Assembly (NCBI RefSeq): GCF_947501425.1
Contig: NZ_CANMVN010000006.1
Span: forward strand, 222,960 to 286,959
Length of the DNA: 64,000 nt
Direction of reading: 5' to 3'
DNA from: an uncultured Psychroserpens sp.
GTDB taxonomy: Bacteria; Bacteroidota; Bacteroidia; Flavobacteriales; Flavobacteriaceae
Positions 1 to 7,622 of the stretch are shown here, in pieces (within the stretch, counting starts at the first letter, position 1; each line of letters opens with the position of its first letter). The notes beneath the pieces were generated by a model. That model did not search any database. It was not told where the DNA came from and was given only the letters and a program-made list of their open reading frames with translations. A program made the position numbers and the translations under genes.

Positions 1-1
1 G

Positions 2-253
2 CTATTAGAAGATGATCTTTATACTCAGACAGTAATTCCAGAAAACTACTGTTTAGCAGAAATTCCTGATTTTCAAAGTTTGTTACCACAATCGCATAAG
101 TTTGGAGTTCCAGTTTACGCACTTTCAGACGATCAAATTGAAAAATCTGGTACTGTATTAGTACAAATGATAGGAAAAAGAACAGAGTATGATGAAATGT
201 TTATTCAATTTGCAAGCAAAATAGAAGAAATCAAAGAAAATGTTACGAGCTAA
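2..253 (+). CDS. ParA-family ATPase, C-terminal fragment (partial at window edge)
   Basis: An open frame runs from the window edge to a TAA at 251-253 and gives 83 residues. The stretch TVIPENYCLAEIP followed by a GVPVYAL segment resembles the end of ParA/MinD-type ATPases, where a VIPrnvxLaEaP strand leads to a helix and a 'gkPV' strand. The Walker A and B motifs would lie upstream of the window, so ATPase identity is inferred from the C-terminal pattern only. The stop lies inside the next gene, whose ATG at 240 overlaps this frame by 14 bp, so the two are very likely co-translated. ParA-like ATPases act in DNA or protein positioning, and some are partners of HEPN-type effectors. An unrelated P-loop protein remains possible. 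Confidence 0.6.
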   Translation, partial: LLEDDLYTQTVIPENYCLAEIPDFQSLLPQSHKFGVPVYALSDDQIEKSGTVLVQMIGKRTEYDEMFIQFASKIEEIKENVTS

Positions 254-851
254 ACAGTTATTTGATTCTGGAATAATAAGAATTCGAAACGTAGATAGTA
301 TTTACCTGCATTTAATTGCAAATCAAGGATTTATAAGGGATGATGTTTCAGATTTGTTGAGGAGTGAAATAGTCTACGTAATTTCAAGTTTTGATCGACT
401 TATACATGATTTGGTAAGAATAGGAATGCGACAAACTTATAATGGTTTGCGGTCTAAAACAAATTCCTATAAAAACTATAGCTTCACAATTAATGAAACC
501 GATCGAATAAATTATGCAACAATACCTCCGTCAGAATACATATTTGAAGAGATTATAGCAAGTAAACATAAACATTTATCATTTCAAGAACCCGAAAAAA
601 TAAATGAAGCATTAAGCTTAATCTGGTTGGAAACACACAAATGGCAAGTAATAGCTAACAGAATGGGAAGAAATCAAAACGACTTAAAAACTGAATTAAA
701 AAATATAATCTTAAGACGAAATCAAATTGTTCATGAGGGAGATTTTGATTTGTCGACTGGAAATCTCCAGCCTATTACTCATAATGACACAGTTAGAAGT
801 GTGAACTTTATTGAAAGTCTTGGAAATACAATTTATGATATAATTTCTTAG
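240..851 (+). CDS. HEPN-domain protein, probable RNase-type effector
   Basis: This is a 203-residue, mostly helical protein. Near its C-terminus is RRNQIVHEGD (about residues 160-169), matching the RNxxxH signature of HEPN ribonucleases and closest in style to the RiboL-PSP-HEPN group ('RRNxIVHEgD'). An N-terminal helical region containing RSEIVYVISSFDRLIHDL fits the first half of the same fold. HEPN proteins of this type are commonly RNases in toxin-antitoxin and antiphage systems; that is family knowledge, and cleavage by this protein is inferred. The ATG at 240 overlaps the upstream ParA-like gene by 14 bp. There is no clear downstream partner: the next gene is on the opposite strand. The exact HEPN subfamily is uncertain. 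Confidence 0.7.
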   Translation: MLRAKQLFDSGIIRIRNVDSIYLHLIANQGFIRDDVSDLLRSEIVYVISSFDRLIHDLVRIGMRQTYNGLRSKTNSYKNYSFTINETDRINYATIPPSEYIFEEIIASKHKHLSFQEPEKINEALSLIWLETHKWQVIANRMGRNQNDLKTELKNIILRRNQIVHEGDFDLSTGNLQPITHNDTVRSVNFIESLGNTIYDIIS

Positions 852-873
852 CTTGTATATGACTTCTTGAATT

Positions 874-1560
874 TCACAACTCCACCCCTCTACCCTTCAA
901 ATACTCACGATAGCCGTCTTCAGTTTGGTCCACAGCCTCGTGTGTATCTAAGTCGGTCGTGTCTCCAATGCCAGTCGCTTGAAACAGCATCCCAATCATA
1001 TCAGACTTGGTGTCGGCTTTAACGTCTGCCCAACACTCACGAAACAGCTCCACAAAGAGTGCGTCGGCACTCAATTCAAAAGTCGCCAGGTCATCTTCCT
1101 CTTGATATTCCTCATAATCTATAACACCAAACGCATCGAGCAATTGCTCCAGCAGATGTTCAAATTCATCTACATCAAACTCTAAGTGGAGTTCTAATCG
1201 GTCTTTTGTGATTCCGTCATACAAGCCAATCCCAGGTTCACCAGCCACAAACACCATATCCCAGTAATAGACGTTGTAATACACATCTACGACTTTCACT
1301 GTATTGTCAGCATTAGGATCTGTAAAATCAAACTGGTTGAGCTGTAAACGTTTGATAAAGGCTTTGATCTCGGCTGCATGAATATCAAAGTGCAATTGTT
1401 TGAATAGCGAATCGCGTATGGCCCAAAACGCCCACCAGTAATCAATATCGTCCAAACGAGAGCCTTCAACCTCAAGCTTTACGGTGTTAAATTGATCAGT
1501 TGTTATTGGTAAGTCAATATGCTGTTCTGTATGGTTGGTATCGTGGTAGGTAAATTGCAT
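874..1560 (-). CDS. Acidic hypothetical protein
   Basis: The frame encodes 228 residues with no family I recognise. It is strongly acidic, rich in Asp and Glu, and has an aromatic patch (DIDYWWAFWAIRD, about residues 38-50) and a run of acidic and hydrophobic residues near 130-160. There is no signal peptide, membrane segment or lipobox, so it is probably cytoplasmic. Base composition is less AT-rich than its neighbours, which may hint at a different history. It stands alone, convergent with the HEPN gene (22 bp gap) and upstream of a DUF481-type gene on the same strand. The ATG at 1560 is the natural start. Function is unknown. Confidence 0.75.
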   Translation of the reverse strand: MQFTYHDTNHTEQHIDLPITTDQFNTVKLEVEGSRLDDIDYWWAFWAIRDSLFKQLHFDIHAAEIKAFIKRLQLNQFDFTDPNADNTVKVVDVYYNVYYWDMVFVAGEPGIGLYDGITKDRLELHLEFDVDEFEHLLEQLLDAFGVIDYEEYQEEDDLATFELSADALFVELFRECWADVKADTKSDMIGMLFQATGIGDTTDLDTHEAVDQTEDGYREYLKGRGVEL

Positions 1561-1621
1561 CCTTAGGTTTTAGATCTTAAAAGTAATCATTACAGTATTC
1601 AGAAAAAAACAAAAGCAACTA

Positions 1622-2386
1622 TCAATAACTTTTCAACGTAAAGCCCAAAGTTAAAAACTGATCTTCACGTTTCTGACCTTCAATCACGATGCTTTCAAAA
1701 GTATATAGGTAATTGATTTTAAAATTTAAAAATGTCCATACAGGGAGTTCTAAACCAAGATCGGCACGCCATCTATAATTATTACTATTCTCTAAAGACG
1801 GCTGAACATAACTCTCATGCGTTACAATGAGCTTGTCTTTAAAAAGGTGATATTTCCCATTGAGCCAAAGTGTACTTCGTAAGGTGTTGATGGATTCGTT
1901 GCCATCATACTCGTCAATATTAAAATCGAAGGTAGCAAAATGGGTTTGCTCGTATTCACCAGTCAGCGAGAGTTTCAACCAGTTCTTGTTTTTACTAAAC
2001 ACCTGATAACTTATTCCTCCACCAAAAAGGTAGCGCACATCAATGTTACGTCTGAAATTGGTACTCACAAATCCGAGTGCCAGAGGATATAATTTCCGTT
2101 CAGGATTGAAATATAAAAAGTTCAGACTCAAGATATCCTCATCGGCTTTTTCCTTTCCAAACTCCTGATAGACGTAAGAATTATTGGTTTTAAACACCCA
2201 TTTTTTCCAGGGTTTAACACTAATATCCGATTTCGCTCTAAAAATTACAGTTTCCACATTTCCAGATTGAAAGAATCCAGTAATCGATAAATTAGCTTTA
2301 ACCTTAAGCGTGTCGCTCTCATTAATTTGAGCAGACAGTACGATGGGAAAAATCAATAAACAATATAAAATGCGTTTCATAGTCAT
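1622..2386 (-). CDS. DUF481-family outer-membrane protein
   Basis: The product has a signal peptide beginning MKRILYCLLIFPIVLSAQ and a body of alternating beta-strand segments typical of a small outer-membrane barrel. The region LSITGFFQSGNVETVIFRAKS matches the DUF481 (putative salt-induced outer membrane protein) pattern, and the protein ends in an aromatic-rich strand. The frame extends further upstream to 2413, but the residues before MTMKR are charged or aromatic and would precede the signal peptide, so I place the start at 2386 (2380 is equally possible). The gene lies downstream of ndk on the same strand, separated by a strong terminator. The substrate, if it is a channel, is unknown. 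Confidence 0.75.
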   Translation of the reverse strand: MTMKRILYCLLIFPIVLSAQINESDTLKVKANLSITGFFQSGNVETVIFRAKSDISVKPWKKWVFKTNNSYVYQEFGKEKADEDILSLNFLYFNPERKLYPLALGFVSTNFRRNIDVRYLFGGGISYQVFSKNKNWLKLSLTGEYEQTHFATFDFNIDEYDGNESINTLRSTLWLNGKYHLFKDKLIVTHESYVQPSLENSNNYRWRADLGLELPVWTFLNFKINYLYTFESIVIEGQKREDQFLTLGFTLKSY

Positions 2387-2411
2387 ACATTGTAAATATC
2401 TAAAGGAAACC

Positions 2412-2442
2412 AAAAAAGCGCAAACAAAAGTTGCGCTTTTTT
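2412..2442 (-). terminator. Rho-independent terminator of ndk
   Basis: A 12-bp inverted repeat (AAAAAAGCGCAA at 2412-2423 with TTGCGCTTTTTT at 2431-2442, 7-nt loop) lies just after the ndk stop. On the minus strand it reads as a GC-containing hairpin followed by a T run, so it should end ndk transcription before the DUF481-type gene. Confidence 0.8.
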
Positions 2443-2465
2443 ATAGTGTATAAGCTTTTGGTTGC

Positions 2466-2885
2466 TTAAAACATCTCTCTTCCTGAGAAATGGAATGCAC
2501 CTTCAATAGCAGCATTCTCATCACTATCACTTCCGTGAACAGCGTTTTCTCCAATAGATGCTGCGTATAATTTTCTGATCGTTCCTTCAGCAGCTTCCGC
2601 AGGATTAGTCGCACCAATTAAGGTTCTAAAATCTTCTACAGCGTTATCTTTTTCTAAGATCGCCGCTACAATAGGTCCTCTAGTCATGTACTCTACTAAC
2701 TCTCCAAAGAAAGGTCTTTCTTTATGGATAGCGTAGAATGCCTGAGCATCAGCAGTCGTCATTTGTGTGAGTTTCATTGCTACGATTCTAAAACCTGAAG
2801 CTGTAATTTTTTCTAGTATTGCACCAATATTCCCTTTTTCAACAGAATCTGGCTTAAGCATGGTAAATGTTCTATTTGTTGCCAT
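2466..2885 (-). CDS. ndk: Nucleoside diphosphate kinase
   Basis: This 139-residue protein has the usual NDK length. It catalyses transfer of the gamma-phosphate from ATP to nucleoside diphosphates through a phosphohistidine. The start [13 protein letters not shown], the [12 protein letters not shown] loop and the active-site NAVHGSDS (catalytic His117) are all present, so it should be active. It is cytoplasmic and serves nucleotide pools. It is transcribed divergently from nrnA, with candidate -7 boxes for both directions in the 88-bp gap. The ndk/nrnA/gldI neighbourhood is, as I recall, common in Flavobacteriaceae. A hairpin terminator follows the stop. Confidence 0.97.
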   Translation of the reverse strand: MATNRTFTMLKPDSVEKGNIGAILEKITASGFRIVAMKLTQMTTADAQAFYAIHKERPFFGELVEYMTRGPIVAAILEKDNAVEDFRTLIGATNPAEAAEGTIRKLYAASIGENAVHGSDSDENAAIEGAFHFSGREMF

Positions 2886-2906
2886 TTGTATTTTTTAAAT
2901 TCGGTG

Positions 2907-2914
2907 CAAAAGTA
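2907..2914 (-). promoter_or_regulatory. Candidate -7 promoter box for ndk
   Basis: The minus strand reads TACTTTTG, a perfect match to the Bacteroidota TAnnTTTG -7 element, about 21 bp upstream of the ndk ATG. No TTG is seen at the usual -33 spacing, so the call rests on the -7 box and its position. Confidence 0.45.
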
Positions 2915-2973
2915 ATACATTTCTTTAAAAATTCAGTATAATCCAATATTAAAAAATTGTATCTTCGCTGACT

Positions 2974-3990
2974 ATGAATACAGACGACATTAATAGCATA
3001 AAAGCGCTTTTAAATTCACCTAAAGCCATTGTTATCATTCCACATAAAAATCCAGATGGAGACGCGATTGGGTCTACATTAGGCTTATACCATTATCTCA
3101 AAAAAGGACAGCATAACGTCATGGTCATTGCACCTAATGACTATCCTGAGTTTTTAAAATGGATGCCAGATGAATCTTCTATTCTGAAATATGAGACACA
3201 AAAAGACGACAGTGATTCATACATCAACGATGCCGATATTATATTTACCTTAGATTTCAATTCGCTTGGACGTATTGGACATATGGAAGCTGCTGTGTCT
3301 GCTTCCGAAGGCATTAAGATCATGATCGATCATCATCAGCAGCCAGATGACTATGCGACCTATATGTACTCTGATGCTACGATGTCATCTACCTGTGAAA
3401 TGGTTTATAATTTCATTGAAATGTTGGGTGATGTAGATAAGATCGATAGTGATATTGCAACCTGTCTCTACGTTGGGATCATGACAGATACTGGATCGTT
3501 CCGTTTTCCGTCAACCACCAGTGCTACACACCAAATTATCGGACAGTTGATTGAAAAAGGGGCTCGTAATTCTGATATTCATAATAATATATACGACACC
3601 AATAGTTACGAACGTTTGCAACTACTAGGAAGAGCCTTGAGTAATTTAAAGGTCATTCCAGAATATCGCACTGCCTATATCACTTTATCACAAGAGGAAC
3701 TCAATACCTTTAATTTCAAAAAAGGAGATACTGAAGGTTTTGTCAACTATGGTTTATCCTTAAAAGGCATTGTATTTGCCGCTATTTTTATTGAAAATCA
3801 ACAGGAAAATATTATTAAGATCTCTTTGCGTAGTAAAGGTGATTTTTCGGTAAATGAATTATCACGTCAGCATTTTAGTGGTGGAGGTCATACCAATGCT
3901 GCAGGTGGAAAAAGTGATATGAATATGAAGGATACCATTGAAAAATTTATTAGTATCTTGCCTCAATACGAACAAGACCTCAAAGCATAA
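2974..3990 (+). CDS. nrnA: DHH-family bifunctional oligoribonuclease / PAP phosphatase (NrnA-like)
   Basis: This 338-residue protein has both halves of a DHH/DHHA1 phosphoesterase. Residues 26-34 are NPDGDAIGS (metal-binding motif), residues 119-121 are the DHH triad, and a GGGHTNAAGG motif near residue 302 marks the DHHA1 substrate-binding domain. NrnA enzymes remove the last nucleotides from short RNAs and dephosphorylate pAp; that role is transferred from the family. The stop overlaps the gldI start by one base (TAATG), so the two are translationally linked. A TATCTTCG box lies only 6 bp upstream of the ATG, which would give a very short leader. Confidence 0.9.
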   Translation: MNTDDINSIKALLNSPKAIVIIPHKNPDGDAIGSTLGLYHYLKKGQHNVMVIAPNDYPEFLKWMPDESSILKYETQKDDSDSYINDADIIFTLDFNSLGRIGHMEAAVSASEGIKIMIDHHQQPDDYATYMYSDATMSSTCEMVYNFIEMLGDVDKIDSDIATCLYVGIMTDTGSFRFPSTTSATHQIIGQLIEKGARNSDIHNNIYDTNSYERLQLLGRALSNLKVIPEYRTAYITLSQEELNTFNFKKGDTEGFVNYGLSLKGIVFAAIFIENQQENIIKISLRSKGDFSVNELSRQHFSGGGHTNAAGGKSDMNMKDTIEKFISILPQYEQDLKA

Positions 3991-4529
3991 TGAAGATAGT
4001 ATCAAAATTAATTATTTTACTCCTACTAGTAGCGAGCTGCAAATCACCTGAAGCTCGTAAACCAGAGCAGGTACAATCAGGTTCGTTTATTAAAGAATCT
4101 GCCGAACGAAATAAAAAACTCAACGAACGAGAACGCAAACGTATTGAAGACATCATGAGTCAGAATCCTGAGTATGACTATGTGGCTTCCGAAAGCGGAT
4201 TTTGGTATTACTACCACACGAAAGTAGAAATCGATACCATTACTGCTGGCTTTGGAGATGTCATCAACTTTGATTACGATGTTAAAGATCTCAACGGAAA
4301 TGTGATCTACTCGCAGCAAGAGTTAGGACCTCAAACCTATGCTATGGATCAGGAAGAAATTTTTACGGGATTACGAGAAGGCTTAAAACTGATGAAGCCT
4401 ACCGAATCTGCAACATTCTTATTTCCATCTCAAAAAGCTTATGGCTACTATGGTGACAATAACCGCATTGGAACGAACATCCCATTGATGTGTAGAGTCA
4501 CCGTAAACAGTATCAAAAACAACGAATAA
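3990..4529 (+). CDS. gldI: Gliding-motility lipoprotein GldI, FKBP-type peptidyl-prolyl isomerase
   Basis: The 179-residue product starts with a lipoprotein signal ending LLVASC (lipid-anchored Cys17), followed by a charged linker and a C-terminal FKBP domain (about residues 75-176: VINFDYDVKDLNG, a GLREGLKLMKPTESATFLFPS segment, and AYGYYGD). This organisation and its position next to a DHH phosphoesterase match GldI, which is required for gliding and T9SS function in Flavobacterium johnsoniae. The protein would sit in the cell envelope and assist folding of motility or secretion components; the exact client is unknown. Its ATG overlaps the nrnA stop. A second immunophilin gene follows after 37 bp, so periplasmic proline isomerases are grouped in one operon. 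Confidence 0.9.
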   Translation: MKIVSKLIILLLLVASCKSPEARKPEQVQSGSFIKESAERNKKLNERERKRIEDIMSQNPEYDYVASESGFWYYYHTKVEIDTITAGFGDVINFDYDVKDLNGNVIYSQQELGPQTYAMDQEEIFTGLREGLKLMKPTESATFLFPSQKAYGYYGDNNRIGTNIPLMCRVTVNSIKNNE

Positions 4530-4566
4530 TAAAAATCACTAATTAACAAAAAGAAATCAATACACA

Positions 4567-5793
4567 ATGAAATTGATAAGCAGAACACTCCAAATTTTAA
4601 TGCTATGCTTGATAGTATCAGCAACATCTTGTAAGGAAGAATATCCTGATCTTGAGGACGGACTCTACGCAGAAATCATCACGTCTAAAGACACTATGAT
4701 TGCTAAGTTATTTTTCGAAAAAGTACCTGTAACAGTTGCCAACTTTGTCGCACTTGCTGAAGGAAATCACCCAATGGTTGCCGATGAATTCAAAGGAAAA
4801 CCATTTTATGATAGTTTGACCTTTCATCGCGTCATGAATAAGTTTATGATTCAGGGTGGAGACCACACGGCCACTGGTAGTGGAAATGCAGGTTATCGCT
4901 TTACAGCCGATTTCGATCCTGAATTGAAACACGATAAACCTGGAATTCTTTCTATGGCAAATTCTGGAGGAGTCAACACTAATGGCACACAATTCTTCAT
5001 CACTGAGGCTCCTTATCCAAGAGGAGATGCTTTTGATGCCGACGGAAATTTAAAACCATGTGACCAACCAAGAGTGAGTTGTCATTCGGTATTTGGTGAA
5101 TTGGTAAAAGGTATCGATGTACAGGATTCTATATCAAATGTGCCTGTACAACGTGGCAGCAACAAACCTTTAGAGAATGTGTACATGACTAAAGTCAACA
5201 TCATCAGAAAAGGATCGGCTGCAAAATCGTTCAATGCACCTAAAGTATTTGAAGATGAATTACCAAATGTAGAACAGAACATCGAAGACCTTTTAGAAGA
5301 TGCGCGTTTTGCTGCTGAAGAAAAACGAATTAAGCGCGAAGAAACCATTGCTAAGGCTGCAGCTGAATTAAAACCATCATTAGATGACTATGCCTCTAAG
5401 GCAACAACCATGCCTTCTGGTCTTAAAAAATATGTGATTACTAAAGGTACTGGAGCAAAAGCCAAAACTGGTGATCGTGCTATGATTATCTATGAAGGCT
5501 ATTTTACCGATGGTCGTTTATTTGATAGTAATCGATCTGAAGTTGCTAAAAAGTACGACATGTACGATGAGCGTCGTGAAGATGCAGGAATGTATGGTGC
5601 ATCAGAAATGCCTATTCAACCTGATGCTCAAATGATTTCTGGGTTTAAAGAAGCTATAGCGTCTATGAGTGCTGGTGAAAAAGCATTCTTTTATTTACCA
5701 TCTCACTTAGCGTATGGCGAGCGTGGACGTGGTGGTATACGACCAAACACCGATCTTACTTTTATTTTGGAAATGACTGAAATTAAAGAGTAA
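4567..5793 (+). CDS. Dual-domain immunophilin lipoprotein (cyclophilin + FKBP)
   Basis: The 408-residue protein has a lipoprotein signal ending at Cys22 (VSATSC). A cyclophilin domain occupies about residues 33-215, with FHRVMNKFMIQGGD and a GTQFFITEAPYP active-site region. A charged linker follows, then an FKBP domain at about 290-408 (GDRAMIIYEGYFTDGRLFDSN, later FYLPSHLAYGERGRGG). The FKBP part carries an insertion of about 25 residues after its FDSN segment. Both are peptidyl-prolyl isomerase families, and fused dual immunophilins of this type are known from some Bacteroidota and protists. It probably assists folding of exported proteins together with GldI, encoded just upstream. A bidirectional terminator follows. 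Confidence 0.9.
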   Translation: MKLISRTLQILMLCLIVSATSCKEEYPDLEDGLYAEIITSKDTMIAKLFFEKVPVTVANFVALAEGNHPMVADEFKGKPFYDSLTFHRVMNKFMIQGGDHTATGSGNAGYRFTADFDPELKHDKPGILSMANSGGVNTNGTQFFITEAPYPRGDAFDADGNLKPCDQPRVSCHSVFGELVKGIDVQDSISNVPVQRGSNKPLENVYMTKVNIIRKGSAAKSFNAPKVFEDELPNVEQNIEDLLEDARFAAEEKRIKREETIAKAAAELKPSLDDYASKATTMPSGLKKYVITKGTGAKAKTGDRAMIIYEGYFTDGRLFDSNRSEVAKKYDMYDERREDAGMYGASEMPIQPDAQMISGFKEAIASMSAGEKAFFYLPSHLAYGERGRGGIRPNTDLTFILEMTEIKE

Positions 5794-5811
5794 GTCGCTA
5801 TTATAAAACAT

Positions 5812-5843
5812 AAAAAAGCCTTTCGTAATGAAAGGCTTTTTTT
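5812..5843. terminator. Bidirectional terminator between the immunophilin gene and pepD
   Basis: AAAAAAGCCTTTC at 5812-5824 pairs with GAAAGGCTTTTTT from 5830, with a 5-nt loop and T tracts on both strands. It lies between two convergent genes and can serve both. Confidence 0.85.
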
Positions 5844-5894
5844 ATTAGATTCTTCAGTCGCTAAGCGCTTTTTGAATGACAGATAATCTGTTAT

Positions 5895-7358
5895 CTATGT
5901 CTTCGGAATATGTTTTAGAATCTCAAGAACAAAGGTCCAATACTTTTCAGCCGAAGAAATCTGAGCGCGCTCATCAGGTGAATGTGCTCCTTTGATATTC
6001 GGTCCAAAACTAATCATATCCATTTCCGGATAATTAGTCCCTAAAATTCCACATTCTAATCCAGCGTGACAAGCAGCCACATGTGGTTCTTCACCATTGT
6101 TTAATTGTTTGTATAGCGGAACCATCACCTTTAATATATCAGAATCCATATTAGGTTTCCATCCTGGATAATCACCAGAAAACTCAACCTCACATCCTGT
6201 TAATTCAAAAGTAGCACGTAATGCATTGGCAAGGTCCCATTTAGAACTCTCAACAGAACTACGCGTTAAACACGCAATCTTGATATCTCCATCTTTAACG
6301 ATGACACGCGCAATATTGTTTGAGGTCTCTACAAGTTCTGGAATATCAGGACTCATACGATACACACCATTTAAAGCCGCATAAATTGCTCTGGTAAGTC
6401 CTTCTTGTACACCAAGATTCATGATATGTGTTGGTGTCTCTGTTTTAGATACCTCAATCACCAATTCAGGCTCCATCGTTTTGAATTCTAATTTGATCTC
6501 ATTAGCAAGAGCGTTCATTTCAGACACAAATGCGTCCTCATGAATAGCATCAATAGCCACTGTAGCATTGCTCTCTCTGGGAATGGCATTACGTAAACTT
6601 CCACCATCAATGTCTGAAATACGTAATCCGAAATTTTCAAAACCATCAAATAACAAGCGGTTCATGATTTTATTGGCATTACCGAGTCCTTCATGGATTT
6701 GCATTCCGGAATGTCCACCTTGTAAACCTTTAACACTAATTTTATATCCGATTTTAAATTCTGGAGTCTCCTCCTGCTCATACGTTCTTGTGGCAGTGAC
6801 ATCCACACCACCTGCACAACCTACTCCAATTTCGTCGTCTTCTTCAGTATCAAGGTTTAAAAGGATCTCCCCTTTAAGCAATCCGCCTTTGAGTCCCATA
6901 GCACCAGTCATACCTGTCTCTTCATCAATAGTAAATAAAGCTTCAATAGCAGGATGTGGAATAGTTTTACTTTCTAAAATAGCCATGATGGTTGCAACTC
7001 CTAGTCCGTTATCGGCTCCCAACGTAGTACCTTTGGCTTTTACCCAATCGCCATCCACATACATATCGATACCTTGGGTATCAAAATCGAAAACCGTATC
7101 GTTATTTTTTTGGTGTACCATATCCAAATGCGATTGCATGACGATGGTTTTTCGATCTTCCATACCAGCAGTCGCAGGTTTTTTGATAATCACGTTACCA
7201 ACTTCATCTTCTATAGTATCTAAACCTAAACCAGCACCAAAATCTTTCATGAATTTAATCACACGTTCTTCTTTTTTTGAAGGTCTAGGAACAGCATTTA
7301 GATCGGCAAATTTATTCCAGAGTTCTTTAGGTTCCAGTTGTCTTATTTCTGAGCTCAT
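5895..7358 (-). CDS. pepD: Aminoacyl-histidine dipeptidase (M20 family, PepD)
   Basis: The 487-residue length and motifs fit PepD-type cytosolic dipeptidases. The zinc-binding segments include SHLDMVHQ (about residues 90-97), LGADNGLGVATIMAIL (about 118-133), DEETGMTGAMGL (about 150-161) and, near the C-terminus, AACHAGLECGILG and the closing SPDERAQISS motif. The enzyme hydrolyses dipeptides such as Xaa-His, recycling amino acids. The ATG at 7358 gives the usual MSSEIRQLEP N-terminus. The gene stands alone, convergent with the immunophilin operon, with a TACCTTTG -7 box upstream. I see no missing catalytic residue. Confidence 0.93.
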   Translation of the reverse strand: MSSEIRQLEPKELWNKFADLNAVPRPSKKEERVIKFMKDFGAGLGLDTIEDEVGNVIIKKPATAGMEDRKTIVMQSHLDMVHQKNNDTVFDFDTQGIDMYVDGDWVKAKGTTLGADNGLGVATIMAILESKTIPHPAIEALFTIDEETGMTGAMGLKGGLLKGEILLNLDTEEDDEIGVGCAGGVDVTATRTYEQEETPEFKIGYKISVKGLQGGHSGMQIHEGLGNANKIMNRLLFDGFENFGLRISDIDGGSLRNAIPRESNATVAIDAIHEDAFVSEMNALANEIKLEFKTMEPELVIEVSKTETPTHIMNLGVQEGLTRAIYAALNGVYRMSPDIPELVETSNNIARVIVKDGDIKIACLTRSSVESSKWDLANALRATFELTGCEVEFSGDYPGWKPNMDSDILKVMVPLYKQLNNGEEPHVAACHAGLECGILGTNYPEMDMISFGPNIKGAHSPDERAQISSAEKYWTFVLEILKHIPKT

Positions 7359-7379
7359 TATCTTATTTTTTTAGTTTAA

Positions 7380-7387
7380 CAAAGGTA
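7380..7387 (-). promoter_or_regulatory. Candidate -7 promoter box for pepD
   Basis: The minus strand reads TACCTTTG, matching TAnnTTTG, 21 bp upstream of the pepD ATG. No properly spaced -33 TTG is visible. Confidence 0.45.
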
Positions 7388-7468
7388 CGTTCTTTTAGTG
7401 TTTTTGAAAAGATCATGATGTGATTAATCTGATAAGCAAACAAAAAAACAAGAACCACTCTCACTACT

Positions 7469-7564
7469 CCTGATTGAAGTGGCATCCTTTTTGTGTCAGT
7501 TTGAGTGATGCGACGCAGGAAGCATTGTATCGAGAACACACAAAAAGATATAACGAAAAGCAGG
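7469..7564. other. Structured intergenic element (nested inverted repeats)
   Basis: In the 264-bp gap between pepD and the DUF3810 gene, CTTTTTGTGT (7487-7496) pairs perfectly with ACACAAAAAG (7538-7547). Outside it CCTG (7469-7472) can pair with CAGG (7561-7564), and inside it ATGC (7508-7511) with GCAT (7522-7525). The phrase TGATTGAAGTGGCATCC before the stem and AGATATAACGAAAAGCAGG after it resemble an intergenic element that I recall recurring in flavobacterial genomes, possibly the Rfam Flavo-1 motif. That memory is unverified. It could be a structured RNA or a dispersed repeat; no open frame covers it. Confidence 0.4.
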
Positions 7565-7622
7565 TCACCAAATCGGCAAACAATCCTGAGGTTTGGGTTC
7601 TAAAAATTAGTATTTTTGAGTC

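Noticed and set aside
979..1185. Plus-strand 68-residue frame
   Set aside because: It is a shadow inside the acidic protein gene on the minus strand.
6568..7374. Plus-strand 268-residue frame
   Set aside because: It is antisense to pepD, whose motifs are intact; the translation is Pro/Ser-rich with no motif.
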